From the NCBI GenBank assembly GCA_006384855.1, contig VCJN01001211.1:1-64000 (forward strand): a DNA stretch of 64,000 nucleotides, given 5' to 3'. Below are positions 54,207-64,000 of the stretch, one piece after another. A program made the position numbers and the translations under genes. Positions within the stretch are counted from its first letter, which is position 1; each line of letters opens with the position of its first letter. This DNA is from Tetraselmis striata (Eukaryota; Chlorophyta; Chlorodendrophyceae; Chlorodendrales; Chlorodendraceae). The notes under the pieces are model-generated. The model was not told the DNA's origin. It worked only from the letters and a program-made list of their open reading frames with translations, and did not search any database.

Positions 54207-55235
54207 CTAGGCCGCAGGAGTCGGGCGCATGGTCGGGTCGATGTACTTCCCGGTGACCACCTCGCTGTTCTTCGACCAATCGCCCATGTGTTTGATGGCC
54301 GGCAAGGGGACGCCGACGCAGCTCGCTGCGGAAGCGGCACCCTTGCGTAAACTGTGCGATGTCCACTTGAAACCGGTGGGAGGTCGGGCGCCTGCCGCCA
54401 GGTAGGCTTCCCGCAACCACTCGGTAAGAGTGGCTGAAACCGACCAAGTGGCGGAAAACTCCAGCGGGGAGATGCTCCAGAACTTGGGCGGCGGGCTGGC
54501 GCCGTAGAAACGGCGGCAGTAGGCGTCGCGACTGACGGTGTACCAGTCCAGCAGGTCAGCGAAGTCCGGAACGGCGGCGATGGGCAGATTTATCTGGGGC
54601 TTAGCGGAAACCTTCGTACGCTGGTCGCCCTTTTGTTTGCGGACGTACAGCAGAATGCTTCCGGACGGCCGGTCGACCACTAAATCACCGGTCTCGCAGC
54701 TAATGCCGGACTCCGCGCGGCACAGGGAGACGTACCCCGTAATATTAGCGGGCTCGGCTCTGAAAGCGCGGATGTCCGCAATATTAGCGGGTTCCCACAC
54801 CAATGTCTGCCGAAATCCAATCGCGGTGTTTAGGATGTCAGCCGCAACGGGCGCAGGCAGGGCGACGCGGACGTCTTCCGCCGCAAGACGCTCTTGCTGG
54901 ATGGCCAGGCCGCGGCGCGCGTCGGCCACCATTTCGCCGAGGGCGATAGGCTGGCGCTGATGGTCGCGGAAGTACTTGTTGATGGACGAGTAGTACTGTT
55001 GAAGGGACTCCGCGCCGACGGTACCTTGCATGCCTAGCCAGGCAGTGTAGCGGACGATTGTGCTGGTAGTAGCCTGTAGCGGGCGTAAGCCCTCCTGCTC
55101 GCAGAAAGTAGCGAAAGAGCGCATGCCGCTGTCGTAGTTGCGGTAGGTGCCGGCCGCTAGCGAACCCGTAAGCAACCCGAGCGCCGCTTGACCAACGTCG
55201 TCGGTCCCCAACAAAGACCGGAGCTCGGCCGCCAT
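54207..55235 (-). CDS. Tyrosine recombinase of element 2
   Basis: A 342-aa recombinase from the ATG at 55235 (MAAELRSLLG), almost the same length as in element 1. An N-terminal core-binding region (GTYRNYDSGMRSFATFCEQE) is followed by the catalytic domain. The box I Arg is likely in YVSLCRAESG, HSLR is in SHSLRKGAASAAS, and MGDWSKNSEVVTGKYI supplies Trp and the nucleophilic Tyr. There is no stop or frameshift, unlike gag and pol of this copy. Upstream, in frame, a microsatellite at 55315-55375 encodes a repeated QYGV word outside the domain. Confidence 0.88.
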   Translation of the reverse strand: MAAELRSLLGTDDVGQAALGLLTGSLAAGTYRNYDSGMRSFATFCEQEGLRPLQATTSTIVRYTAWLGMQGTVGAESLQQYYSSINKYFRDHQRQPIALGEMVADARRGLAIQQERLAAEDVRVALPAPVAADILNTAIGFRQTLVWEPANIADIRAFRAEPANITGYVSLCRAESGISCETGDLVVDRPSGSILLYVRKQKGDQRTKVSAKPQINLPIAAVPDFADLLDWYTVSRDAYCRRFYGASPPPKFWSISPLEFSATWSVSATLTEWLREAYLAAGARPPTGFKWTSHSLRKGAASAASCVGVPLPAIKHMGDWSKNSEVVTGKYIDPTMRPTPAA

Positions 55236-55399
55236 TGATGCCGACCAGGGCGCCTCAGAGCCGGAGCGCACCGCAAGCCGGTAGCGCGCGCGTCGAGTGT
55301 GGGCCAGGCGGCCCGGGTATTGCACACCGTACTGCAGACCGTACTGCACACCGTAATGCACACCGTACTGCAGCGACGGCTGCACGGCCATCGCCCGGC

Positions 55400-57398
55400 C
55401 TAGCGACCCACGGCGGAGGTGCAGCCATGCCGGCGTGGCAGCCGAAAGGCCACGACGCTCCAGCCGGGCAGTCCGACCCCCGCGCGCGTTCCCCGCCGCC
55501 CAGGAAAGAAGAGGTCGCGGGTAGGCGGGTAGACAATCGTCTCGGTGGCGAGGTCTTGCAGCAGCTGGTACCAACGCCGTCCTGGCCAGTGCGGGGCGAT
55601 GACCGTGGCGGCCGCGCCCGACTGTCGCAGTTTGTCCGCCAAATCGTCCAACAAACCCCACGGGGGATTGTAATAATTGTGTTCCCTGCGCCAGAACTCG
55701 TCCGGCAAATGGAGAGAATCCACCGCTTCGCAATGCGGGTCGCGCCAGCGGGAATTGTACCGTGGAAGTTGCGTATTTTCCATCGACGCAAATCTGTCGA
55801 CGGTGTGCGGACCCCACAAGCGCTGCAGGTACACGAATATCCGCGGATTGAGCTGCCAGTCGGAGTCGTCCAGCTCCCTGCTGAGTCGGTCCGCCCAAAC
55901 GTTGGCTGCAGACTGGATGTACCGGGGCCTGATGGAGATGTCGTGGATATCCATGAGGTGCCACAGCTTGCGGAGCTCCTCCATCATGACGGGCGACCGA
56001 GAGGTAAGGTTGGTCAGCGCTGCCACTACGGCCGTGTTGTCCTCGTGCAGTAAGACGCGCCGTCCTCGGAGCTGCGGCAAGAACGATTCGACCGCGTGAC
56101 GTACCGCGCGAAGCTCCTTCCACGTGATGTGACGCGAGCGGTCGTCCTCGTACCAAAAGCCGCGCGCCTGGTAAGCGCTGTTGTTGTTCAGCACAACCCC
56201 CCATCCGTACGAGCTGGAGTCCGCGTGCAGATACGCGGTCTCCACAGGCTTGTACATAGAGCGACCGTTGTGCTGCGCAGGTACCTGGGTCCACCACTCT
56301 AGGTCGCGGCGCAGCTGGTTTGTCATCTTGACGCGCCCGCCCCAGCCCTGCCGGGTTGCGAGGACGCAGTGCAGCTCTCGCAAAAAGAAACGGGCCGGCG
56401 TAACTGCCAAGTACGGGAACTGCGCCTTGCCCAGAAAAGACGCTAGCTGCCGAGCTGGGAGCCAACGCTTGTTGGAGGCTGCGCGGCCAAGGAGCGAACG
56501 GGCGGCCTTGGCTAGCGCGATGAGCTTCTCCTCGGGGGCGCGGAACTCGCCGCGCTTCAGGTCGATGATAAGGCCCAGGTGAGGGCCGACCTGGGTGGGC
56601 TCCCAGACTCCCTTGTTGGGGTTGCGCAGTAGGCCCAGGCGGTCCAAGCAAGGTGCTTAACCGGACGCGTAGCTCCAGGGCCGCCTCGCGGGAGTCCGCG
56701 AGGAAAAGGAAGTCGCCCATATAGGGTAGGAGCCGCTCGCCCCGCCAGCGAGTGTTGCGCAAGAAACGGCGAGTAGGCTTGGACGGGGCCGTGGGAGGCA
56801 ACGCTGGGTCGCGCCGCTTCAGGGGCGTCCGCAGGTAGTCCGTAAAGGCCGCCGTCAACTTGCAGAAGTAATACGACGAGCCTGTCCAACCCATTGGTAG
56901 GCACGCAAGTCGCCACAGCTCCCCTCGGTAGTTCACGGTAAAGAAGTCGCGGTCCTCCTCCCGAATCCCAAGGGCGTAGTAGCCATCGGCCAGGTCCATC
57001 GACACGAACCAATCCCCCGCGCGCGCCAGGTGCCGCAGGTGTTTGAGCGTTTCGTAGGACATCGTGAAAGTCTTGCACCACTTGTTGAGCTCCCGTAGGT
57101 CGATGATGAGGCGCCATTTGTTGGTACCGGGCTTGGGGACTAGAAACATTCTGGATACCCACTTGTTGCAGTGTCCTCGCTCCCACGCGCCAATCGCCTC
57201 GAAGCGGGGCAGTTCTGTAGCCATGAAATTTAGTTGTGCCTGAGTGGCGTCGCGCATAGAGACGCCGTGGTTGTAGGGGCGAGGGCGTCGCCCGTTCTTG
57301 AAGCGTATCCGGACCCCTTGGCGGATCCAACTCAAGACTTGCCCGCTCGCGCCGATGCTTTCCCAGTCGCGCCATCTTCTCCGCACGCGGTGTCGCAT
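55400..57398 (-). pseudogene. Broken pol of element 2: RT, RNase H, methylase domain
   Basis: It starts at ATG 57398 (MRHRVRRRWRDWESIGA) and runs in one frame to about 56650, then continues in another frame to 55400, so a one-step indel breaks the RT thumb. RT motifs A (SMDLADGYYALG) and B (LPMGWTGSSY) are present. The active site reads YMGDF where element 1 has FIDDF: codon 56717-56715 is GGC (Gly) in place of Asp. RNase H words HADSSSYGWG, WKELRAV and HEDNTAV and the methylase NYYNPPWGLLDDL are intact in the second frame. This copy cannot make active RT. Confidence 0.88.
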
Positions 57399-57444
57399 GT
57401 AGAGGGAGGTAGGCGTACATGAGTCGGCGCGGCGGGCCACACCG

Positions 57445-58420
57445 TCACTTGGTGACCTTGGCCTTGGCCTTGTCGGACGCTGCGGCTGTCGCTGCGGCCT
57501 TCCGCGCCGCAGCGGCTTGCTCGCGTTGCTTGCGCCTTTCGGCGGACTCCGTGGGGGCGGGCTTGTCGGGGGTAGCCTTGGCGAACGCGGCCGCGGCACG
57601 GGCCTTGCCCGCTGCGGAAAGGCTAATCTCGAGGGTCTTGTCGTCGAACGCTCGGCGGAGTTGGTCGAGTTGCCCGGACACGGCGATGCGCCGTGGGGTG
57701 CAGAACTTTGCGTGGGCGAGCTCGGCGAAAACACGGTCCGCCTCTGTAGCCGTTGGCCCATTCTTGGCGAGCTGGAGGTAGCCCAACCGGGAACGGGTGG
57801 CCTCCTCCGTCGCCAAGTGGGTGCGGTAGCAGGCGCGGAGCTCGGCAAGGGCCGCAGCCTTGCTCGCCGGCATAGCAGACTCGGTCGAAAGCGATTCCAG
57901 AGCGCCGCGCATCGCCTCGTTGGCGCAGCTACTGAAGAAGGCATAGCAGCCTAGGTGCAGGTATTCGTCGTACGCTGCCTGACTCCGCTTATCCGCGAGG
58001 GCGCGGGCGGTGTCGTCGGTCAGGGTCCACAAGCGGGGCTCGTCGACGTCGCGCGGGGGGCGCTCCAGACCGGGGGGGATGACTCGGCCGTAGTAGGCAA
58101 AGTCGACGTACTCGAGCTCGTTGTCGGGTGCGTCTAGCTCAGCAGGAAGGGGCTCTTGCGCTCCTTGCTCACCACCCTCGGGCGCAGGCGTGCCCGCGGG
58201 GTTTGCTGGCTGGGTACCTTCGGGAGGAAGCGGGTTAGTGGGGGGGGGCGAGTCGAGCGAGCAAGGCAGCCGTAGCAGCCTCAAACTGCCCGGCCAGCCG
58301 CTTCTCCAGGGCTTCCGCTTGGGCCGTCAGGCGTTTCTCCAATTCCGCGACAGATGCCGCTGTGGCGCCGCCCGGGGCGTCGTCCACGAAGGCGTCTTCC
58401 GGTGCAGGGCGAGGGGGCAT
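57445..58420 (-). pseudogene. Frameshifted gag-like gene of element 2
   Basis: It begins at ATG 58420 (MPPRPAPEDAFVDD) with a coiled-coil segment VAELEKRLTAQAEALEKRL. That frame hits a stop at 58235-58237, just past a nine-G run at 58240-58248. The adjoining frame carries the rest to 57445, including YDEYLHLGCYAFFSSCANEA and a Lys/Ala-rich basic tail. Slippage at the G run is the likely cause. The core aligns with the gag of element 1. The stop lies 46 bases before the pol ATG. Confidence 0.75.
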
Positions 58421-58514
58421 CCTGCTGCCGCGGGGTGGGGAAGGTGTAGCGTCTCGGGAGGCTGAGGCATAGAGTAAGCTGACACTCTGCTCGACTGCTA
58501 GAGTCGAGACTGCT

Positions 58515-58692
58515 TGCGCGAGCCGGTTGAGGCAAGCGCAAAGCAGAGAGTGCCTGTGCCCGAGGGTGGATCCCTCAGGTCGTAGTGCTGGTGCGGGCCG
58601 GCAGGCCTTAGTCCGTGCGCCGACCTCGGGGGTCGTGCGCAGTACAACATAGCTAATGTACTGTAAACCTCTAGATGACTACATCTGACCAT
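58515..58692 (-). repeat. Split direct repeat A1, 5' end of element 2
   Basis: First A copy on the minus strand, ending ATGGTCAGATGTAGTC read from the outer edge. It flanks the gag 5' region. Confidence 0.9.
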
Positions 58693-60382
58693 ATAAATAA
58701 TATTATCTGGCCGTATCGGGTCGCGGGAGACGAGTTGGTGACATCGCCGGTGACAGGCCTTTCGCTCGAAATAACAGTTATTGTGCGTCTCCCGGCACTT
58801 GAAGCCCCAAAATAACGTTATTTTTGGCTCTCCGCTCAGTGCTGGTGACACCCCCAGCCCCAGCTGGTGACAGGATCCGGTGCTGTTGCTGGAAAGCGAT
58901 TGTCACCAGCGCGCGGAACGCGCCGCGGCTGTTCGAATATTCGTCGCCCGGCTCGGCCGGCGGGTGATGACGACTCGGCGCGATGCAGAGGCTGGGCGCG
59001 CTGCCCTTGTCACCGTAACAGACAAGTCGCTATGCTTCAGTCGCTACCTGCAGCGGCAAATAAAGCATATCTTCGGCTCGCGGAGCGGTCGGTCTCCACA
59101 CTCTGCACGTTCGCCGTTTGTTTGAACCAGGTACGGGCGTTGTGGAGCTCGATGTCGCGGCATCGCGCGGATAGGCGACCCCCCCGCCCCCCCCCCCCCC
59201 CCCCCCCCCCCCCCAAAACTAATAATACCTCCTGCCGCTCTTTTCAATGTGTCGACTACCGTGGCTGCGACTGATCGGCAGCAACCCTTCGCCACGCCCT
59301 CCAGGCCATCGCCAGGTTGCTGCACGACTCGACCTCGACGAGCGATCGGGCCGATGCGGATACGCAGGTGCGCTTGCTCCGCGAATCGCCCGGCCGGACT
59401 TCGCCTGGGTTGCTGTAGAGCCGCTCACCCTGGCACCTCCGCTACTGCTCCCCCACCTGTACACCAGAACAAGTGGAGACCCCCACCGCATGCCGCCGTA
59501 CTAGTACTTCCCCTCCTGGCGCCGCCCAGCCGCCCCAAGATACGTCCGGAGCTACAGCCACGTGCGAGGCCATTTGGCGCCTTTCGTCGTCGCGCCGACC
59601 TCGCCGGACAGTGACCCGCCACAAGTGACATCGCAGCAACCGCAGGCGCGGCCCTAGGGGCACCATTGAGGCTGAATGCACGAGAGATAGGAGTGCATCA
59701 GCCACTCACATATTGAAAATTCTCCTGCAACACTCCCTGCCTCTTCCCGTAGTGCCCTCCCGGGCCACCTCACCCAGCTTACTGCCTCAATCACCACTTG
59801 CCCGATTTATCGCCATCAGCGGGTGCTGCTGATTAAGCCTACACATGCAGTCCTACGTGCTATTATTGCAACTCCATTTCCATCTGTGTGTGTGGAAGAG
59901 GGGGAGCAATGAAAGGCTGTCAGGTTGGCGAGCCGAGCTTTTTGCATCAGGTGACCCGCCTACGTGCACAATCCAAATAAAATCACAATTGAGCACAAAA
60001 GGGGCTGCCATGCATGCGGGCTACGGCCACTTGCGCGCCCAGTAGGCGCTCCATGGTGGCTGATGAGCAGCCAGCCTGTGGAGACGGCAATCAGCAACGC
60101 GACGGGATGCCGGTTCTGGCGTTTCTTACGCATGCAGTGGGCGGGGGTGAGAATATGCATAATAATGTGGGTACGGCACTCGTTGCCTGCGCCTGCCAAG
60201 CAGGGCACATATGGGAACTTCTTGCCGGGTAGCAGTGCCACTCAATGGGAGCACACATGGGTACAGAGGGTTGCAGTGGAGGGCAAACTTCAGGCTATGC
60301 CGAGATGGGCACACCAATGCCATGTTACAACAACATGTACGTTTAAATGTGCATATATTAATTGCTCTATGGCACACATTTC
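58693..60382. other. Intergenic, no recognised gene
   Basis: Contains a poly(C) tract at 59187-59214 and short GC-biased ORFs. GGTGACA and TGGTGACA words recur near 58735-58875. No known domain. Confidence 0.45.
59187..59214 (+). repeat. Poly(C) tract, 28 nt
   Basis: Run of 28 C, preceded by CCCCCCCG. Confidence 0.95.
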
Positions 60383-63263
60383 CTATCCAGCCTTTGCATC
60401 TTCACGCATTTTTTCAACAAAAGCCTTTATCCCCATCCCCTTCAATTTCTTGTTATCAAACTCATGCTCAGCCACATGCAAGCATGTGGCGGCATGGGCT
60501 GTGGCTTGACTACTGCTTGCCTGGGTCCGCGCCATTGTCTCTATCTCGACCATCAGCGCATGGCGGTACATAAAGAAATTACGACCTGGCCCAGCCCTCC
60601 TCCACTTGTCGAATGCTGGAAATTGGTCCTTGTTGTTTATCATATCCACGACGGGGGCCTTCTTTATGGTAGCATCGTTGGGCGGATCTGGTGGACACCC
60701 AAAGAACCACTCTTTGCATAGGGCCGTTGCGGTGCGAGATGCCTTGGACATAGGGCCGTCAGCCATGACCAGATGTGCCGACAAGGAGGGTGTACCACAT
60801 GGTTCTTGCGCACCAGACTCCGTAACCGGGAGGTCGCTCTCAGGTGCTCCCCAGGGTGAGTCATCCTGTGGCCCTGCTTGCAGCTCCGGATGGTCCCGAG
60901 TTAATGCATGCACAACTGCCCATCTTCTACGTGCTTCCTTATCTGCACGTGATGCAGCTTCATGCTGACCGGCGATCGCGTCGTCTAGCTTCTCCTCGAT
61001 ACGTCCCATGTGTTCTGCGAGAGTAGCCACGGCCTATAGTTTGGGCATGCCGCGTGAGCTATCAGCGGATATATTTCATCGGAAAAATCTGGATACTCAC
61101 ATTGATACAAAACACACACTCATCACATATAATAGTAGTAACTTACCTTGGCGTTAGTCGCCCGGAGTGCAGATACATTGTCATTCACACCCGCCAGCGC
61201 GTCGGCGACTTGAGGCGCAAACTCCTTCACAGTAGGAGGGACAACTGTAGCCCGGGTGCGCTCTAGATGCTCCTGTAGTTGCGCCTTATACTCCTTATAC
61301 TCGTCCATTTTGAAGACATCCATATCCCATAATGGGTGGTCTGGCATGTGCTCCATCTTCTCTACAGAATCTTGTATGAACACTTCACTGCATTGAAACA
61401 AAATTGATTGTCAGCAATCATGTGATGGAGCTGCAATAGGCTCATCATATCACATCATACGACGCATAGTAGCAACTCATACAAATAAGACATACCGTAA
61501 GCGCATCAGCGTTGTTGCAAATCCAAGCGCGGAATGGTCGGCCTCCGGGGTGTTGATCTTAGACTTCAAGTCTTCAACTTCTTTCTCGATCCCTGCATGG
61601 CGGTAAGGGACGGAAGTATATAAGTGTAAAAATACATTTATTTAAACCTTTAACAATGAATGATAGGAATTCCGCACGAAATTTCACATTCACAAGTGCG
61701 CTACATACACACCGGGGAATATTTTCTCCAAACACGCCTGCGGAACTTCAAGCTGCGCCCGGGGAAGGTGGTAGTGTCCTGGTTGGTCAAACCCTGCCAT
61801 GTAGGCCTCAGCCGCGACGTCAATGTCTGTCAAGTAGCACCTGCATGTACAGCACGGTATGCATATCAAAACCGACACACAATAAGTAGCATTCGCATCT
61901 AGTACTGCTGAATTCTACCCGCAGCTGCTACGATAATTGCTCGGCCGATGCATAACGCTGCCACATGACTCTTAGTTGGGCTAAGAGGGCATCACTTACT
62001 CGCTCATGACAGAGTTGCCACCTTCTCCGTCTTGGGCCCAGTGGCCTCTGCCTGCCACCATACCGGAATTGCCATTGCTTAAAAGCCGCAGACGCCTTGC
62101 AGCAACTGCGCGGGAGGCATGGATAATCTTGTCGCTCTCAATACCCAAAATACTGAAAAGACGCTCAAGTATAGAGTGCTGAGAGTCGTAGTGGATGCCA
62201 GCATGGATTCGGTACTTGGCATCCTTTGGCGTTGTCGACATTGTCGCCTGCCTCATCTCGCAGACCATGGCCCTCGACTGGCTGCAAATAACAGTACTCC
62301 AAGTACTGTTCTATGCTCTCCATCCATGCATGCACATCCAGCACATCTGGCAGGTCATATGATGGGACAGACTGTCCTTGATGGTACACTCCCTCATTCT
62401 TCACCCAGTGCAGGTATTTAACCATTTTGCCAGGTAGGACCTGCACCACACGCACATCAGTTGCATTCCAACAACATTAGCGCAATGCGGCATGGAGATA
62501 TTTGAATAGGGAACGACATGTAACTATACAGGGAGGTGGGCATGCCCGCACTTTTTTGAAGCATCATTGCGCATCAAGTTTTGGGCTGGAGGTATACATC
62601 TGTTGGCTTCACTGAGAATCCGTTGATATTCAAGGTCGTCCTGCATGGAGGCCCGCTTCCGTTTGATACTACCTGTTGGTGGACTGACGGGCTCGTCTTC
62701 AACAAAGGCGTCACCCTCTTCACCCTGCAGAAAGGTGTCATCACAACATCATACAAGACCGAGAGTATAAGAAACGACTAGCTCGCCGAATGCAAAAAAA
62801 GTCTCGTCGTCTCGATATTACCAGCTGCTAGCAATAATATCGGCATGATTTACCCGACACCCGCGTAACTTACCTCGCATTGGCTGGGGTAGTTCTTGAG
62901 TGTTTTGTCACACAACACAAGGGTGCCCGCCGCTCCCACTAGCAAGCCGTACTCCGTCCACTCCCGTCTCGCTTTCTCTGTACCGGTAGCAGTGGCAGTT
63001 ATGTTGCCCGCCAGAGGGTTGCCGCGGTGCTGGCCACTTGATCCGACCGAGCTTCGGATGAGGACTTCCCCCGCGCCCGAACACTCGTAAGTTAGCTGAA
63101 CTTGCGACGCGGCAACGACGTAGGCACGGCCGCCGCATGCGCGGCTAGGACATGCCGCAGGGGCCGCCAGGCGGCGGATCCCCCGGCAAAATACCGCGGC
63201 TAGCATGGGAGGACCAGGGCGTGCTACTTTATACCACTGCGTGACGGCGGGAAACTCATACAC
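60383..63263 (-). CDS. Crypton-type tyrosine recombinase with GCR1_C domain (multi-exon)
   Basis: Exons with consistent phase: about 62281-62000, 61840-61713, 61592-61496, 61387-61147 and 61033-60383. The first two encode a recombinase end: IIHASRAVAARRL (HxxR), then GRGHW, then ECYLTDID with the Tyr and AAEAYMAGFDQPGHYHLPRA, LEVPQACLEKIFPGIEKEV. This order (H..R, GRW, cYLt, AGF, Y.LPR, P..L...FP) is that of the Ndc10-like domain of Crypton transposons. A coiled-coil linker follows. The last exon has KKAPVVDMINNKDQFPAFDKW and NFFMYRHALMVEIE, resembling the GCR1_C DNA-binding domain. Upstream exons 63263-62874 and from 62724 (GEEGDAFVEDEPVSPP) join in phase 0. The segment around 62455-62285 is unresolved and the catalytic first Arg was not located. 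Confidence 0.65.
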
Positions 63264-64000
63264 TGCACGCTACCCAGCCCAGTACCGTTTGCGGCTGTGC
63301 ACTGCCGTGTCCGCCGCCGAACACTGCTGCCACCGCTGGGGCGGTGACGGAGTCGCTACGCGCAGCACTCGTTCGCGGCGGGGCGCCGGCCTACTGTGGG
63401 TACTGCGGATCGTCGTCCCCGAGAGAAAAAACGCGGCGCCTGTGCCGAACGAAACCCTCAGACCCGAGCGTAAACCCTGAATACGAGGTGCGGCGTAAGT
63501 AGGCGTAAGGCTCTACGCGCCAGTTGGGCAGAATAAGCCGTTATCGCGCACGCGGGAGACGCGGGAGACGGTGATCGCGGCGTCACCCGCGGGGAAATCC
63601 CCGTCTCCCGCGCCCCGAGGGAAGAGATAAGAACATATTATACCCAGTATATTGTGGTAGTACCCCGGTACTGGTACTGCTCGTACTAGTAGCCTCGGCG
63701 GTTGCGCGTCGCACGCCCCGCGCGCCCGCCAAGCGCCGCCCGCCGCCTTCGCCCGCCTGTCGCGCGTAGTCCTTGTCAGCTCGAGTCGACACCTAAATGC
63801 AATAGCGACAAAGTCAGACCGTCACTAGCGCTCCTCTCTGATAGCTCCTTAGCGTGACTCGAGTGGTCTTTCGGCAGCAGGTGGCACCACCACGCGCAGC
63901 TAGGAGCCGCACCTTCCCTGGCCGGCGAGAGACGCGCCGCCGCTGCCGCCGCCGCCGCCGCAATGTTGGGCGCCATTCCACCTGCGATCGACCCTGCCGC
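63264..64000. other. Upstream region and window edge
   Basis: GC-rich sequence with tandem GGGAGACGC words near 63550-63575. A minus-strand ORF at 63976-63776 (MAPNIAAAAAAAAARLSP) has an Ala run encoded by a GCC/GCN repeat. It might be the start of a gene whose remaining exons are not visible, but nothing supports this beyond an ATG. Confidence 0.35.

Larger units (their letters stand above)
53808..58692 (-). mobile_element. PAT/DIRS-like tyrosine-recombinase retrotransposon (element 2)
   Basis: Second element of the class, on the minus strand, about 4.9 kb, with the same gene order and the same split-repeat layout: A1 58692-58515, genes, B1 54133-54107, A2 54108-53931, B2 53834-53808. A and B share a 2-base AT overlap at the junctions. 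Its proteins are clearly diverged from element 1, so it is a different family. Gag carries a frameshift at a G9 run. Pol carries a frameshift near 56650 and an active-site Asp-to-Gly change. The recombinase looks intact. Confidence 0.9.

Noticed and set aside
55236..57944. One 1245-aa protein spanning gag end, RT and recombinase in element 2
   Set aside because: The frame contains the RT N-terminal half only because pol is frameshifted. The central part is out of frame with RNase H, and the start lies inside gag.
1..64000. tRNA genes, rRNA genes, CRISPR arrays, bacterial operons
   Set aside because: No cloverleaf with a GTTCRA arm, no rRNA core words and no regularly spaced direct repeats with unique spacers were seen. 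Gene structure is eukaryotic throughout.

Overview
The window looks like nuclear DNA of a green alga (Viridiplantae, most likely a chlorophyte). The evidence is spliced genes with short GT-AG introns, a calmodulin-binding C-terminal kinesin (KCBP, a plant/green-algal lineage), a SnRK2-like kinase fold, a plant-type cysteine synthase, a TGTAA polyadenylation motif after the kinesin, and PAT/DIRS-type tyrosine-recombinase retrotransposons. The species cannot be named. The region is repeat-dense: four recognisable host genes sit in a bed of nested mobile elements. No rRNA, tRNA or CRISPR was recognised.

Layout. 1-5.0 kb: a PAT/DIRS-like element (gag, RT-RNase H-methylase, tyrosine recombinase) inserted in an LTR-derived sequence whose uninterrupted copy lies just downstream. 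5.26-5.81 kb: an LTR followed by a tRNA-iMet-like primer-binding site. 5.8-12.4 kb: decayed repeats. 12.5-14.6 kb: decayed reverse-transcriptase C-terminus. 15.1-20.8 kb: a three-exon SnRK2-like pseudokinase whose 3.7-kb first intron is full of repeats. 22.7-24.9 kb (-): a six-exon cysteine synthase converging on it. 25.1-29.8 kb: a possible DNA transposon. 29.9-31.4 kb (-): a LINE 3' end split by a solo LTR. 31.4-36.5 kb: repeats and a LINE remnant. 37.3-40.8 kb (-): a KCBP-type kinesin-14 with no visible MyTH4 domain. 41.8-43.1 kb: a TIR element. 44.0-45.8 kb: a single-exon F-box/LRR gene. 46-51.6 kb: repeats and LINE remnants. 51.6-53.0 kb: a large foldback. 53.8-58.7 kb (-): a second PAT/DIRS-like element, with a dead RT but an intact recombinase. 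60.4-63.3 kb (-): a multi-exon Crypton-type gene (Ndc10-like tyrosine recombinase plus GCR1_C).

How the parts fit. The host genes have unrelated roles: sulfur assimilation, microtubule motor, probable SCF adaptor and membrane-anchored pseudokinase. No operon logic applies. Two different classes of tyrosine-recombinase element coexist here. LINE 3' tails, one with a 15-bp target-site duplication, show that target-primed insertion also shaped the locus. Long poly(C)/poly(G) tracts recur throughout. Splice junctions were derived by reading GT/AG sites and checking phase and family alignment by eye; the alignments are from memory of the families, not from a search.
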